Shown here piece after piece: positions 1 to 7,887 of a stretch of DNA of 64,000 bases. The translations under genes were made by a program, and so were the position numbers. The stretch lies in NCBI GenBank assembly GCA_963827705.1, contig CAWHBN010000002.1, positions 34,510 to 98,509 on the forward strand. The letters are read 5' to 3'. The notes beneath the pieces are model-generated. The model searched no databases and was not told the DNA's origin. It saw only the letters and a list, made by a program, of their open reading frames with translations. Position 1 is the first letter of the stretch. Every line of letters starts with the position of its first letter. Source of the stretch: JACDAN01 sp963827705 (GTDB lineage: Bacteria; Actinomycetota; Thermoleophilia; Gaiellales; Gaiellaceae).

Positions 1-234
1 CGGTGCCCGTTCGACGAGCAGCCGCCGACCGTCGCCTCGGGCGTCAGGATCGGCACGCCTGCGGCGACCATGCGCGGCTTCGTCGAGGAGGACTTCGCCG
101 AGGTCGGCCAGGTCATCGTCGAGGCGCTGGGCGACGGCGCCGACGTCGCGGCCCTCGCCGCCCGGAGCGCCGCGCTCTGCGACAAGCATCCGCTCTATCC
201 GGGATTCCGCGGCTTCACGACGTACGTCGCGTGA
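1..234 (+). CDS. glyA: Serine hydroxymethyltransferase, C-terminal end (partial)
   Basis: The 5' part lies outside the window; the frame is open from base 1 and ends at TGA 232-234. The last 77 residues are visible. They contain SGVRIGTPAATMRGFVEEDF, which matches the conserved C-terminal segment of SHMT (SGIRIGTPA.TTRG), and end in a LCDKHPLYPG stretch typical of the family's C terminus. The enzyme is a cytosolic PLP protein that converts serine and tetrahydrofolate to glycine and methylene-THF, feeding one-carbon units that metH downstream could use as methyl-THF. The stop overlaps the GTG start of upp, suggesting cotranscription and coupled translation. Identity rests on this short segment only, but the motif is distinctive. 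Confidence 0.85.
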   Translation, partial: RCPFDEQPPTVASGVRIGTPAATMRGFVEEDFAEVGQVIVEALGDGADVAALAARSAALCDKHPLYPGFRGFTTYVA

Positions 235-875
235 CCGCCGTCGCGACCGAACGGCTCATCGAGGTCAAGCACCCGCTGGTGCAGCACAAGCTCTCGTACC
301 TGCGCGAGCAGGACACGCCGACCGTCCACTTCCGCAAGATCGCGAACGAGGTCACGCTGCTCCTCACCTACGAGGCGACGAAGGACTTCCCGACCGAGGA
401 CGTCGAGATCGAGACGCCGCTCGAGCGGACGACGGTGCAGCGCATCTCCGGGAAGAAGGTCGCCGTCTGCCCGGTGCTCCGCGCCGGGATGGGGATGCTC
501 GACGGGGTGCTGTCGCTCGTCTCCGGCGCGCGGGTCGGGTTCATCGGCCTCTACCGCGACGAGGAGACGCTCGAGCCGGTCGAGTACTACGTCAAGCTGC
601 CGAACGACCTCGAGGACCGCGACGCGATCGTGCTCGACCCGATGCTCGCGACGGGGAACTCGAGCGTCGCGGCGATCGCGAAGGTCAAGGACGCCGGCGC
701 CCGCACCGTCACGCTCGTCTGCCTCGTCGCCGCGCCGGAGGGAATCGAGCGCGTGCACGCGGAGCACCCCGAGGTCCGGATCGTCACGGCGTCCGTCGAC
801 CGGGGCCTGAACGAGAAGGGGTACATCGTCCCGGGACTCGGCGACGCCGGAGACCGCCTGTACGGCACGAAGTAG
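231..875 (+). CDS. upp: Uracil phosphoribosyltransferase
   Basis: Cytosolic pyrimidine-salvage enzyme that joins uracil and PRPP to give UMP. The 214-residue product has the usual family length (about 208). The PRPP-binding loop DPMLATGNS is at residues 136-144, the conserved RAGMGMLDG segment at about 84-92, and the uracil-binding GYIVPGLGDAGDR region is near the C terminus. GTG 231 is chosen because it aligns with the family N terminus and its GTGA overlaps the glyA stop; the open frame extends further upstream but that part is antisense-like glyA sequence. It is followed after 6 bases by the wecA-like gene. Confidence 0.95.
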   Translation: MTAVATERLIEVKHPLVQHKLSYLREQDTPTVHFRKIANEVTLLLTYEATKDFPTEDVEIETPLERTTVQRISGKKVAVCPVLRAGMGMLDGVLSLVSGARVGFIGLYRDEETLEPVEYYVKLPNDLEDRDAIVLDPMLATGNSSVAAIAKVKDAGARTVTLVCLVAAPEGIERVHAEHPEVRIVTASVDRGLNEKGYIVPGLGDAGDRLYGTK

Positions 876-881
876 GGGTCG

Positions 882-2006
882 TTGGAGACACTTCGCGACA
901 ACCCGGAGGTCATCTGGGGGTTCCTGCTCGCGCTCGCGGTCGTCCTGCTCCTGACGCCGGGCGTCGGGCGGTTTGCCCGGTACATCGGCGTCGTGGACGA
1001 GCCGGGGGAGACCCGCCGCGTCCACACGCATCCGGTCCCGCGGCTGGGCGGGATCGCGCTGCTGCTCGGGATCTTCGTGCCGGCGCTCGCGTTCCTCGAG
1101 CTGGACGGGCCCTACCGCGGGATCCTGCTCGGCGCGGCGATCGCGACGACGGTCGGGGCGATCGACGACTTCCGCGGCCTGCCGTGGTGGGGGAAGCTCG
1201 GCGGCCAGGTCGCCGCCGGCGCGGTCGCCGTCGGCTTCGGCGTCACCGTCGACCGCTTCACGTTCCCCGGCTTCGGGAGCCAGGAGCTGCCGGAGTGGGC
1301 GGCCGGCGCCGCGACGATCGTCTGGGTCGTCGCGATCATGAACATGGTCAACTTCCTCGACGGGATGGACGGCCTGGCGGCCGGCATCTGCGCGATCGCC
1401 GGCTCGACGTTCGCGATCATCGGGCTCTCGCTCGGCGCCCCGGAAGCGGCGCTGCTCTCGGCGATCGTCGCCGGCGCCTGCTTCGGGTTCCTGCACCACA
1501 ACTTCTATCCGGCGCGGATCTTCATGGGCGACTCGGGAGCGCTCCTGCTCGGCTTCCTGCTCGCGACGCTCGCGATCGAAGGCCTCGTCAAGACGGCCGC
1601 GTTGGCGACGCTCGTCCTGCCGCTCCTCGTGCTCGCGATCCCGATCGTGGACACCTCGTTCGTCGTCGCGAAGCGGCTCAAGTACCGCCAGCCGCTGTAC
1701 GAGGCCGACCGGACGCACCTCCACCACCGGTTCATGAACATCGGCTTCTCGCAGAAGCGCGCGGTCGTCTACATGTACGCGTGGTGCGGGATCCTGGCCG
1801 CCGCGGCGCTCTCGACCCGCTTCCTGCCGCCGCGCCCGCACGGCGAGTGGGATCTCTCGAACGCGTTCGTCGCAGGTGGCATGGCGCTCCTCGCGCTCGC
1901 GGCGTCGGTCTACATCGCCTACCTCCTCGAGATCGTCAAGCTCGCGAACCCGCGCATCCGCCGGCGCGAGGAACAGGCGAGGGACGACGCGCGCAGAAGC
2001 GCCTAG
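882..2006 (+). CDS. wecA: Undecaprenyl-phosphate sugar-1-phosphate transferase (WecA/TagO type)
   Basis: Polytopic membrane enzyme that transfers a HexNAc-1-phosphate from a UDP-sugar to undecaprenyl phosphate, the first step of wall polymer or O-antigen-like glycan synthesis. The 374-residue protein has around ten hydrophobic segments and the family motifs in order: PVPRLGGIALLLG (51-63), the metal-binding DD pair in VGAIDDFRG (D95, D96), NFLDGMDGLAAG (157-168), FMGDSG with D217, and the His-rich HLHHRF motif (279-284) that distinguishes WecA/TagO/MraY-like enzymes. The start is TTG 882, supported by an AGGGG tract a few bases upstream. The LCP-family ligase at 21770 could attach a polymer started by this enzyme to peptidoglycan; that link is inferred from function, not proximity. 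Confidence 0.9.
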   Translation: METLRDNPEVIWGFLLALAVVLLLTPGVGRFARYIGVVDEPGETRRVHTHPVPRLGGIALLLGIFVPALAFLELDGPYRGILLGAAIATTVGAIDDFRGLPWWGKLGGQVAAGAVAVGFGVTVDRFTFPGFGSQELPEWAAGAATIVWVVAIMNMVNFLDGMDGLAAGICAIAGSTFAIIGLSLGAPEAALLSAIVAGACFGFLHHNFYPARIFMGDSGALLLGFLLATLAIEGLVKTAALATLVLPLLVLAIPIVDTSFVVAKRLKYRQPLYEADRTHLHHRFMNIGFSQKRAVVYMYAWCGILAAAALSTRFLPPRPHGEWDLSNAFVAGGMALLALAASVYIAYLLEIVKLANPRIRRREEQARDDARRSA

Positions 2007-2021
2007 CAGACCGCCGCGGCT

Positions 2022-2034
2022 GGGGTCAGACCCC
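2022..2034. repeat. Small palindrome GGGGTC-A-GACCCC
   Basis: Perfect 6+1+6 palindrome lying 15 bases past the wecA stop. Its core GTC-A-GAC is of the same type as the longer palindrome at 41056-41074. It may be an orphan REP-like sequence or a weak hairpin at the end of the transcript. It has no T tract, so it is not a standard intrinsic terminator. Confidence 0.4.
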
Positions 2035-2237
2035 GTGACGGGTGGGGGCAGATATGTCCACGAAATCGATCCGGCCGGCGGCTGTGGCCTAAGAAGCGGA
2101 ATTCCTCAGGAGCACGTGCGAGTGTTGGCGCACTTTCGGCACGTGAGGGGGTTGAGGCTGAATAGTGAGTGGCAGCCCGCTACAAGCTCGCGCAGTTTTC
2201 GCTGAACCATGCGGGTTTCCGCTGTTACAAGCTTTGG

Positions 2238-2243
2238 TATGCT
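2238..2243 (+). promoter_or_regulatory. Candidate extended -10 box for the ATP synthase operon
   Basis: The sequence TGGTATGCT contains a TG-N-TATGCT extended -10. A start about 7-9 bases downstream would place the 5' end of the message almost at the ATG of the first small gene (2253), which has no obvious Shine-Dalgarno, so a leaderless transcript is possible. No convincing -35 hexamer is seen 17 bases upstream. The rest of the 246-base gap 2007-2252 shows no gene. Confidence 0.35.
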
Positions 2244-2252
2244 CGGCCCGGA

Positions 2253-2456
2253 ATGGAGCCCGCCCCTCGCGAGTCGCTAGACCCGGCTGGGGCAGGCGCC
2301 GTCCTTCTCGGCACCACCGTGGCCGGCATCGGCGTCGGCGCGCTCGTGGGCTGGTTGGCGGGCGCCTGGCCGATCGGAGCCCTCGTCGGGGCGCTCGTCA
2401 GCATCCCCGCGGGGATCTTCGCCGTCTACCGCCGCTACCGCGGGGTGTTCTCGTGA
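2253..2456 (+). CDS. AtpZ/AtpI-like small membrane protein
   Basis: A 67-residue protein with two hydrophobic helices (about residues 12-34 and 37-56), separated by a short WPIG turn and ending in a basic YRRYR segment. This matches the small AtpZ-type F0F1-ATPase accessory proteins often encoded first in atp operons, proposed to act in Mg2+/Ca2+ handling or c-ring assembly. ATG 2253 is preferred over upstream codons in frame because the hydrophobic domain begins soon after it and a candidate promoter sits just before it. GTGA couples it to the next gene. Assignment rests on position and topology rather than a diagnostic motif. Confidence 0.65.
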   Translation: MEPAPRESLDPAGAGAVLLGTTVAGIGVGALVGWLAGAWPIGALVGALVSIPAGIFAVYRRYRGVFS

Positions 2457-2845
2457 GAGACGTCTGGGCGACGCCTCGGCCCGTTCCGAGCCGGCTCGTG
2501 CCGGTGGCCGGGGGCGCTGCCGTCGTGGCACTCGCGCTGCCCGTCTTCGTCGCCGCCGGCTGGCCGCTGCGCGGCTGGGCGCTCGGCGCAATCCTCTGGC
2601 TCGGCGCGCAGGCCCTCGGCGTGCTGCTCTCACGCCTGCAGCTCGGCGCCGATAATCTCGCCGCCTCAGGAGTGAGGGGAGTCGGGATGATGTTCAGGCC
2701 GGTGGCCGTGATGGTGGTCGTCATCATCGTTGCGGCGTCGAATCAGGAGGTGGGCCTCGCGGCAGGCGCGGTCTACGCGCTGGCGTACACGCTCGAGCTC
2801 GGCCTCTCGCTCCTCACCTACTTCGGGAATCCAGAGACACGATGA
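2453..2845 (+). CDS. AtpI-like membrane protein of the atp operon
   Basis: A 130-residue integral membrane protein with about four predicted helices, starting at GTG 2453 that overlaps the preceding stop (GTGA) and ending in an ATGA overlap with atpB. In position and topology it corresponds to ATP synthase protein I, a poorly conserved family thought to help assemble the c-ring. No catalytic motif is visible. The two tight overlaps make translation as part of the atp message very likely. Sequence similarity to AtpI is weak by eye, so the name is contextual. Confidence 0.65.
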   Translation: MRDVWATPRPVPSRLVPVAGGAAVVALALPVFVAAGWPLRGWALGAILWLGAQALGVLLSRLQLGADNLAASGVRGVGMMFRPVAVMVVVIIVAASNQEVGLAAGAVYALAYTLELGLSLLTYFGNPETR

Positions 2846-3729
2846 CGCGCGCGCTCGCACTCGTCACCGGCATCGTGCTGACATTTCCGGCTTCGGCGCT
2901 CGCCTCCACCGTCGAGGGCGACGAGGAGGAGAAGTTCGACCCCTCGGAGGAGTGGCTGCTCCACGACTGGATTCCGATCCACATCGGGCCGCTCGACCTC
3001 TCCATCAACAAGGCGGTCGCCTACCTGATCCTCGGCTCGGTGCTGACGATCCTGCTGGGCTGGTTTCTCATGCGCTGGCGGCTGGGCACCGACCCGGATC
3101 GCCGCCAGACCGTCGGCGAGTGGGTCTACGAGATCACGCAGACCCAGATCGCCGAGCAGGGGCTTCCGACGAAGGCGATCGGGCGCTGGTTCCCGTACGT
3201 CGCCTCGCTGGCGCTCTTCATCTGGGTCGTGAACATGATCGGGTTCATCCCGCTGCCGCTCTCGGACGAGACATTCGAGCTGTTCGGCGTCGAGTTTCCG
3301 ACCTGGGGGATCTACGCCGCCACCTCCACGCTCTCGGTCACCCTCACGCTCGCGCTGATGACGTTCGTCTTCACGCATATCGAAGGGATCCGCGCGAACG
3401 GCGCCGTCGGCTATTTCAAGAGCTGGATCCCCGACGTGCCGAAGGCGATGTACCCGCTGATCGTCCCGCTCGAGATCCTCGGCCAGTTCATGCGGCTGAT
3501 CTCGCTGTCCGTGCGGCTCTACGCGAACATGCTCGCCGGCCACATGCTGATCCTCACCTTCATCGGCCTGATATTCGTGCTGGAGAACGTGATCCTCGCG
3601 CCGCTCGTCGTCCCCGCCGCCACCGCGTTCTATCTCTTCGAGATCCTGATCGTAGTCTCGATCCAGGCCTACATCTTTGCCGCCCTGTCAGCCATCTACA
3701 TCGGCTCGGCCATCGAGCCCGAGCACTAA
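2842..3729 (+). CDS. atpB: F0F1 ATP synthase subunit a
   Basis: Membrane stator subunit that forms the two proton half-channels against the c-ring. The 295-residue protein has a hydrophobic N-terminal segment resembling a signal peptide (residues 1-22, ending ASALAS), an acidic external stretch, and then five to six membrane helices. The essential arginine lies in the conserved SVRLYANMLAGH segment near residue 224. ATG overlaps the previous stop as ATGA. The distance of 10 bases to atpE contains a strong AAGGAGGAAGG Shine-Dalgarno, consistent with high expression of subunit c. A cleavable leader on subunit a is known in some actinobacteria, but cleavage here is only inferred. Confidence 0.95.
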   Translation: MTRALALVTGIVLTFPASALASTVEGDEEEKFDPSEEWLLHDWIPIHIGPLDLSINKAVAYLILGSVLTILLGWFLMRWRLGTDPDRRQTVGEWVYEITQTQIAEQGLPTKAIGRWFPYVASLALFIWVVNMIGFIPLPLSDETFELFGVEFPTWGIYAATSTLSVTLTLALMTFVFTHIEGIRANGAVGYFKSWIPDVPKAMYPLIVPLEILGQFMRLISLSVRLYANMLAGHMLILTFIGLIFVLENVILAPLVVPAATAFYLFEILIVVSIQAYIFAALSAIYIGSAIEPEH

Positions 3730-3739
3730 GGAGGAAGGA

Positions 3740-4006
3740 ATGAACCTCGCTGCAATCGTCTTCGCGGCCGCCGAGGACGGCGTCGACGCCGGCAAGGCGA
3801 TCGCGCTCGCACTCGGGATCGGCCTCGGCTCGCTCGGCGCCGGCATCGGCATCGGGAACATCTTCGGCTCGATGATCCAGGCCGTCGCGCGGCAGCCGGA
3901 GCTCCGGGGTGAGCTGACGGGCATCCAGTGGCTCGGCTTCGCGCTCACCGAGGCAGTCGTCTTCTACGGCCTGATCGGCGGGCTGCTCGCCTTCGTCCTG
4001 GTCTAG
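3740..4006 (+). CDS. atpE: F0F1 ATP synthase subunit c
   Basis: An 88-residue hairpin of two membrane helices that forms the rotor ring. Helix 1 carries a Gly/Ala-rich packing motif (LGSLGAGIGIGN), the polar loop is RQPE (51-54), and the ion-carrying carboxylate is E71 in FALTEAVVFYG. The residue after the Glu is Ala and not Ser or Thr, and no Gln partner is seen in helix 1, which favours proton over sodium coupling by family rules. ATG 3740 is chosen because AAGGAGGAAGG lies directly upstream. The open frame extends upstream into atpB, but that part is not family-like. Confidence 0.95.
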   Translation: MNLAAIVFAAAEDGVDAGKAIALALGIGLGSLGAGIGIGNIFGSMIQAVARQPELRGELTGIQWLGFALTEAVVFYGLIGGLLAFVLV

Positions 4007-4008
4007 AG

Positions 4009-4701
4009 ATGGCAGTCGTCGCCGCCAACCCCCTGATCGAGGTCGTGCCCGGCCTCATGATCTGGACGCTGCTCTGCTTCGGCATCACGTTCTTCGTGCT
4101 GCGGAGGTACATCTTCGGGCCCGTGCAGACGGCGATCGACGCCCGCCGGGACCGGATCCGGCAAGCGATCGAGGAGGCGGACAAGGCCCGCGCCGAGGCC
4201 CGGCAGCTCCTCGAGGAGCACCGGGCGCTGATCCAGTCGGCCCGCGGCGACGCCGAGCAGATCCTCGCAGAGGCCCGCCGGGTCGCCGACGCGCAGAGGG
4301 ACCGGATGAAGGAGGAGCTCGAGGCCGAGCGGCAGCGCCGGCTCGACGACACGGCGAAGCAGATCGAGGCCGAGACGCGCCGCGCGCTGGAGCAGATCCG
4401 CGGCGAGGTCGCGAATCTCACCGTGATCGCCACGAGCAAGGTGACCGGCAAGGTCCTCACCGACGAGGATCACCGCCGCCTGATCGACGAGGCGATCGGC
4501 GACCTCGACTTCTCGGTCCTCGAGGAGGGCTCCGCAACTAATGCCCCTCCAGGCCACACGCCTACTTCTGGCCCGCGATCACGCGGCGCCAGAGCTCACC
4601 CTCCTCCTCCAAGGCTGATCAGCCTTGCCTCGTCGGAGTGCGAACTCTGGCTTGGTGCTCGCGAACCAGAAGCGGGGCAGCGACGCCCGAAGGGGCATTA
4701 A
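4009..4701 (+). CDS. atpF: F0F1 ATP synthase subunit b with repeat-encoded C-terminal tail
   Basis: Peripheral stalk subunit: one N-terminal membrane helix (about residues 14-34) followed by a long charged coiled coil (about 40-150) and a conserved b-subunit C-terminal region ending near LDFSVLEEG (about residue 176). The product is 230 residues, about 50 longer than usual. The extra residues, beginning NAPPGHTPTSGP and rich in Pro, Arg and Ser, are translated from the dispersed repeat element at 4539-4700, whose last bases supply the stop TAA in a TAATG overlap with atpH. The tail has no resemblance to b subunits and looks like read-through into an inserted or evolving intercistronic element. 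The core function is certain; whether the tail exists in the protein depends on there being no base error near 4530. Confidence 0.92.
   Translation: MAVVAANPLIEVVPGLMIWTLLCFGITFFVLRRYIFGPVQTAIDARRDRIRQAIEEADKARAEARQLLEEHRALIQSARGDAEQILAEARRVADAQRDRMKEELEAERQRRLDDTAKQIEAETRRALEQIRGEVANLTVIATSKVTGKVLTDEDHRRLIDEAIGDLDFSVLEEGSATNAPPGHTPTSGPRSRGARAHPPPPRLISLASSECELWLGAREPEAGQRRPKGH
4539..4700 (+). repeat. Dispersed structured intercistronic element, copy 1
   Basis: First of three related elements of 160-172 bp, all in the direction of transcription. Terminal inverted repeat: TAATGCCCCT (4539-4548) with AGGGGCATTA (4691-4700), perfect over 10 bp. Internal helices: CTTCTGG (4565-4571) with CCAGAAG (4666-4672); a small CCGCG-ATCA-CGCGG hairpin; GCCAGAG with CTCTGGC; and the perfect palindrome CAAGGCTGATCAGCCTTG (4610-4627). 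The right arm holds the AGGGG that serves as Shine-Dalgarno for atpH at ATG 4701. In this copy the atpF frame stays open through the whole element. It does not match any RNA family or insertion sequence I can name. Confidence 0.8.
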
Positions 4702-5240
4702 TGGCCGTCGCGCAGCGCATCTACGCGAACGCGCTCTTCGAGGCCGCGAAGGAGAGGGGCAACCTCGACACGGTCCGGCAGGAGCTGGAGGAGTTCCTCT
4801 CGGCCATGGAGCAGGTGCCCGAGCTGCGCGCGCTGCTCGAGAACCCGGAGATCGACACGAACGAGCGGGTCGCGGCGCTGCGCGCCATCCTCGCCGACGC
4901 CGACGAGCTCGTCCGCAACTTCCTGCTCCTCACCACAGAGAAGGGCCGGACGCACGAGCTCCCCGTGATCGCCCAGGAGTTCGAGACGCTGGTTGCGCGC
5001 GAGGAGGGGATCCTCGACGTCGAGCTCACGACCGCCGTCGAGCTCTCCGACGACGCGGCACGCCAGATCCTCGAGCGGATCGAGGGCGTCTCCGACCGCA
5101 AGCTTCGCGCGACCCGCAGGGTCGACCCCAACCTCATCGGAGGGTTCGTGCTGCAGGCCGGATCGCATCGCGTGGACGCGAGCGTCCGGTCCCGCCTGGA
5201 CACCCTCCGCCGTCAGCTGACCGGAACCGGAAGGAGCTAA
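4701..5240 (+). CDS. atpH: F0F1 ATP synthase subunit delta
   Basis: OSCP-type subunit linking the peripheral stalk to the F1 head. The 179-residue product begins MAVAQRIYANALFEAAKERG, the typical delta start (RYA.ALFE.A), and ends in the conserved DPNLIGGFVLQAGSHRVDAS-like block, followed by a basic helix. ATG 4701 is chosen because it aligns with the family start; the frame is open further upstream through repeat copy 1, giving a 21-residue extension from a GTG at 4638 that has no properly spaced Shine-Dalgarno. The start overlaps the atpF stop (TAATG). Five bases separate it from the atpA GTG. Confidence 0.93.
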   Translation: MAVAQRIYANALFEAAKERGNLDTVRQELEEFLSAMEQVPELRALLENPEIDTNERVAALRAILADADELVRNFLLLTTEKGRTHELPVIAQEFETLVAREEGILDVELTTAVELSDDAARQILERIEGVSDRKLRATRRVDPNLIGGFVLQAGSHRVDASVRSRLDTLRRQLTGTGRS

Positions 5241-5244
5241 CCGA

Positions 5245-6769
5245 GTGCGCCTACGTCCAGAAGAGATCACCTCGATCCTCAAGGAGCGGATCGAGCAGTA
5301 CGACGTCGAGACCGACCTCGCCGAGGTGGGCGGAGTGCTGCAGGTCGGCGACGGCATCGCCCGCATCCACGGCCTCGAGAACGCCGTCGCGCTCGAGCTG
5401 CTCGAGCTCGAGCACGGCGTGAGCGGCATCGCCCTCAACCTCGAGGAGGACAACGTCGGCGCAGCGCTCTTCGGCGACTGGGAGCTCGTCAAGGAAGGCC
5501 AGCCCGTCCGCCGCACCGGCCAGGTTGCGAGCGTCCCGGTCGGGGACGCCCTGGTCGGCCGCATCGTCGACCCGCTCGGCAACCCGCTCGATGGCGGCCC
5601 GCCGATCGAGACGACCGAGCGCAGGCCGCTCGAGTTCAAGGCGCCCGGCGTCGTCGACCGGCAGCCCGTGCACGAGCCGCTCCAGACTGGCCTGAAGGCC
5701 ATCGACTCGATGGTCCCGATCGGGCGAGGCCAGCGCGAGCTGATCATCGGCGACCGCTCCACCGGCAAGACCGCGATCCTCGTCGACACGATCCTCAACC
5801 AGCGCGGCCAGGACATGATCTGCATCTACGTCGCGATCGGCCAGAAGGCCTCGACGGTCGCGCAGGTGTACGAGCGGCTGCGGGACGAGGGCGCGATGGA
5901 CTACACGATCATCGTCAGCGCCTCCGCCGCGGAAGCCGCACCGATCAAGTGGATGGCGCCGTTCGCCGGCGCCGCCATGGGCGAGCATTTCCTCTTCGAC
6001 GGCCGCCACGCGGTCTGCATGTACGACGACCTGTCCAAGCACGCGGACGCGTACCGGCAGATGTCGCTGCTCCTTCGCCGGCCGCCCGGCCGCGAGGCGT
6101 ACCCCGGGCGACGTCTTCTACCTGCACTCGCGGCTGCTCGAGCGGGCCGTGAAGCTCTCGGACGAGCTGGGCGGCGGGTCGCTCACGGCCTTGCCGGTGA
6201 TCGAGACCCAGGCCGGCGACATCTCGGCCTACATCCCGACGAACGTCATCTCCATCACCGACGGCCAGATCTTCCTCGAGACCGATCTGTTCTTCTCCGG
6301 CGTCCGGCCGGCGATCAACGTCGGGGTCTCGGTCTCGCGGGTCGGCGGGAACGCGCAGACGAAGGCGATGAAGAAGGTCGCGGGCCGCCTGCGCCTCGAC
6401 CTCGCCCAGTACCGCGAGCTGGAGGCGTTCGCGCAGTTCGGATCGGAGCTCGACCCGCAGACGCAGCGCACCCTCGCCCGCGGCGAGCGCATGGTCGCGA
6501 CGCTGAACCAGCCGCAGTACAAGCCGTGGCCGATGGAGGAGCAGGTCGCCGCGATCTGGGTGGCCGTCAACGGCTACCTCGACGAGGTGCCCGCCGACCA
6601 GGTGCCGCGGTTCCAGGAGGAGCTCCGCGAACACCTGCGGACCGAGGGCGAGATCTACAAGACGATCCGGGAGAGCGGTGACCTCGGCGGCGACCTCGAG
6701 GAGAAGCTCAAGGCCGCAGTCGAGAAGTTCCAGGGCAGCTTCGCCGTGCAGGAGACGTCAGCCGTCTAG
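5245..6769 (+). CDS. atpA: F0F1 ATP synthase subunit alpha (one-base frameshift)
   Basis: Non-catalytic nucleotide-binding subunit of the F1 hexamer. From GTG 5245 the N-terminal barrel (LQVGDGIARIHGLENA), the P-loop GDRSTGKTAI near residue 170 and the central domain are all typical. At 6106-6109 the frame shifts: after REAYPG the expected continuation DVFYLHSRLLER is found one base out, and it then runs to SAV-TAG at 6767-6769 with the normal C-terminal helices. One surplus base in CCCGGGC explains it. Because this subunit is essential and the rest is perfect, a sequence error is more likely than a real mutation. Corrected length is about 507 residues, as expected. Confidence 0.93.
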
Positions 6770-6935
6770 TGGCGCCCCTCCAGGAAACACACGCCGGCTT
6801 CTGGCCCGCGATCACGCGGCGCCAGAGCACACCCTCCTCCTCGCCAAGGCTGCCTAGCCTTGACTCGTCGGAGTGCGCACTCTGGCTTGGTGCTCGCGAC
6901 CTAGAAGCGGGGCAGCGTCACCTGGAGGGGCACTA
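6767..6935 (+). repeat. Dispersed structured intercistronic element, copy 2
   Basis: Fills the whole gap between the atpA stop (TAG 6767-6769, which is part of the element) and the atpG start (ATG 6936). Outer helix: GCCCCTCCAGG (6774-6784) pairs perfectly with CCTGGAGGGGC (6921-6931). Inner helices: GCTTCTGG (6797-6804) with CTAGAAGC (6901-6908, one G-U); CCGCG-ATCA-CGCGG (6806-6819); GCCAGAG (6821-6827) with CTCTGGC (6880-6886); CAAGGCT-GCCT-AGCCTTG (6845-6862). GGAGGGG in the right arm is the atpG Shine-Dalgarno, and CCCCTCC in the left arm is its complement. Overall the fold is a nested, tRNA-like or cloverleaf arrangement. Confidence 0.85.
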
Positions 6936-7820
6936 ATGGCGGAAGTCCAGGACATCAAGCGCCGGATCCGCTCGGTCCGGAACACGCGCAAGATCACGAA
7001 GGCGATGGAGCTCGTCGCCGGCGCCCGCCTGCGGCGGGCCCAGGCCCGGATCGAGGCGATGCGGCCGTACGCCGACAGGATGTTGGAGCTGATGGTCGGC
7101 ACCGCCCGGGCCAGCACGTCGGTCCGCGGCCTGCCGCTGCTCCAGCGGCGGGAGATCCGGACGGCCGCGATTCTCGCCCTCACCGGCGACCGGGGCCTGG
7201 CCGGCGCGTTCAACGCGCAGGTCCTGCGGCACGTCTTCGCGGTCGAGCGACGGCTGCGCGGCGAAGGCGTCGACGTGCGCTGGCTCGTCTCCGGCCGCAA
7301 GGGCGCCTCGACACTGAGGTTCCGGCGCTACGAGCTGGGGCAGTCCTGGATCGGGTTCAGCGACCGGCCCGCGTACTCGGATAGCCAGGCGATCGCGCAC
7401 CACATCACCGAGCTCTACGCCGAGGAAGAGGTCGACCAGGTGATCGTGGTCTACAACCACTTCGAGTCGCCGCTCGTCCAGCGGGTCGTCGAGCAGGAGA
7501 TCCTCCCGATCCCGGAGAGCGTGCTCGAGTCGGGCGACGAGGCCCCGGCGCTCGTCGGCGACTTCATCTACGAGCCCGAGCCCGAGTTGATCCTCGAGCG
7601 GCTCCTTCCCGTGTACGTCGAGACCGAGCTGTACCGAGCCCTCCTCGAATCGGCGGCGTCGGAGCAGGGAGCGCGGATGACGGCGATGCGAAACGCCTCG
7701 AAGAACGCGGCGGAGCTGATCGACAGCCTGACGCTGGCGATGAACCGGGCCCGGCAGGCCGAGATCACCCAGGAGATCCTCGAAGTCGTCGCCGGCGCCG
7801 ACGCGCTTACCGCTTCCTAA
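6936..7820 (+). CDS. atpG: F0F1 ATP synthase subunit gamma
   Basis: Central rotor shaft of F1. The 294-residue protein begins MAEVQDIKRRIRSVRNTRKI, continues with the conserved TKAMELVAGARLRRAQ segment, has the GDRGLAGAFNAQVLR-like Rossmann start near residue 85, and ends with the conserved MRNASKNAAELIDSLTLAMN (about 248-267) and RARQAEITQEILEVVAGA helix. ATG 6936 is preceded by GGAGGGG inside repeat copy 2; an in-frame GTG at 6873 within the repeat would add 21 residues but lacks a ribosome site. The gene ends the first atp block; atpD and atpC follow only after the peptide transporter. Confidence 0.95.
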   Translation: MAEVQDIKRRIRSVRNTRKITKAMELVAGARLRRAQARIEAMRPYADRMLELMVGTARASTSVRGLPLLQRREIRTAAILALTGDRGLAGAFNAQVLRHVFAVERRLRGEGVDVRWLVSGRKGASTLRFRRYELGQSWIGFSDRPAYSDSQAIAHHITELYAEEEVDQVIVVYNHFESPLVQRVVEQEILPIPESVLESGDEAPALVGDFIYEPEPELILERLLPVYVETELYRALLESAASEQGARMTAMRNASKNAAELIDSLTLAMNRARQAEITQEILEVVAGADALTAS

Positions 7821-7869
7821 CCCCTGAGCCGATCAGAACGTCTAATCGAGGGCAGGCGCTCCGCGCGTT

Positions 7870-7875
7870 TATGCT
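7870..7875 (+). promoter_or_regulatory. Candidate -10 box (TATGCT) before the peptide transporter
   Basis: TATGCT ends 12 bases before ATG 7888, identical in sequence to the candidate -10 box upstream of the ATP synthase operon (2238). No Shine-Dalgarno is seen before the ATG, which would fit a very short leader. No clear -35 box. It suggests the transporter can be transcribed independently of the atp genes. Confidence 0.3.
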
Positions 7876-7887
7876 CTAGACCTCCCG

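Noticed and set aside
195..1841. 548-codon minus-strand open frame opposite upp and wecA
   Set aside because: Arg/Asp/Glu-rich low-complexity translation lying antisense to two certain genes.
6106..6110. Programmed frameshift in atpA
   Set aside because: There is no slippery heptamer with a stop codon or stimulator as in prfB, and atpA is not known to use frameshifting; a surplus base in the CCCGGGC run is simpler.
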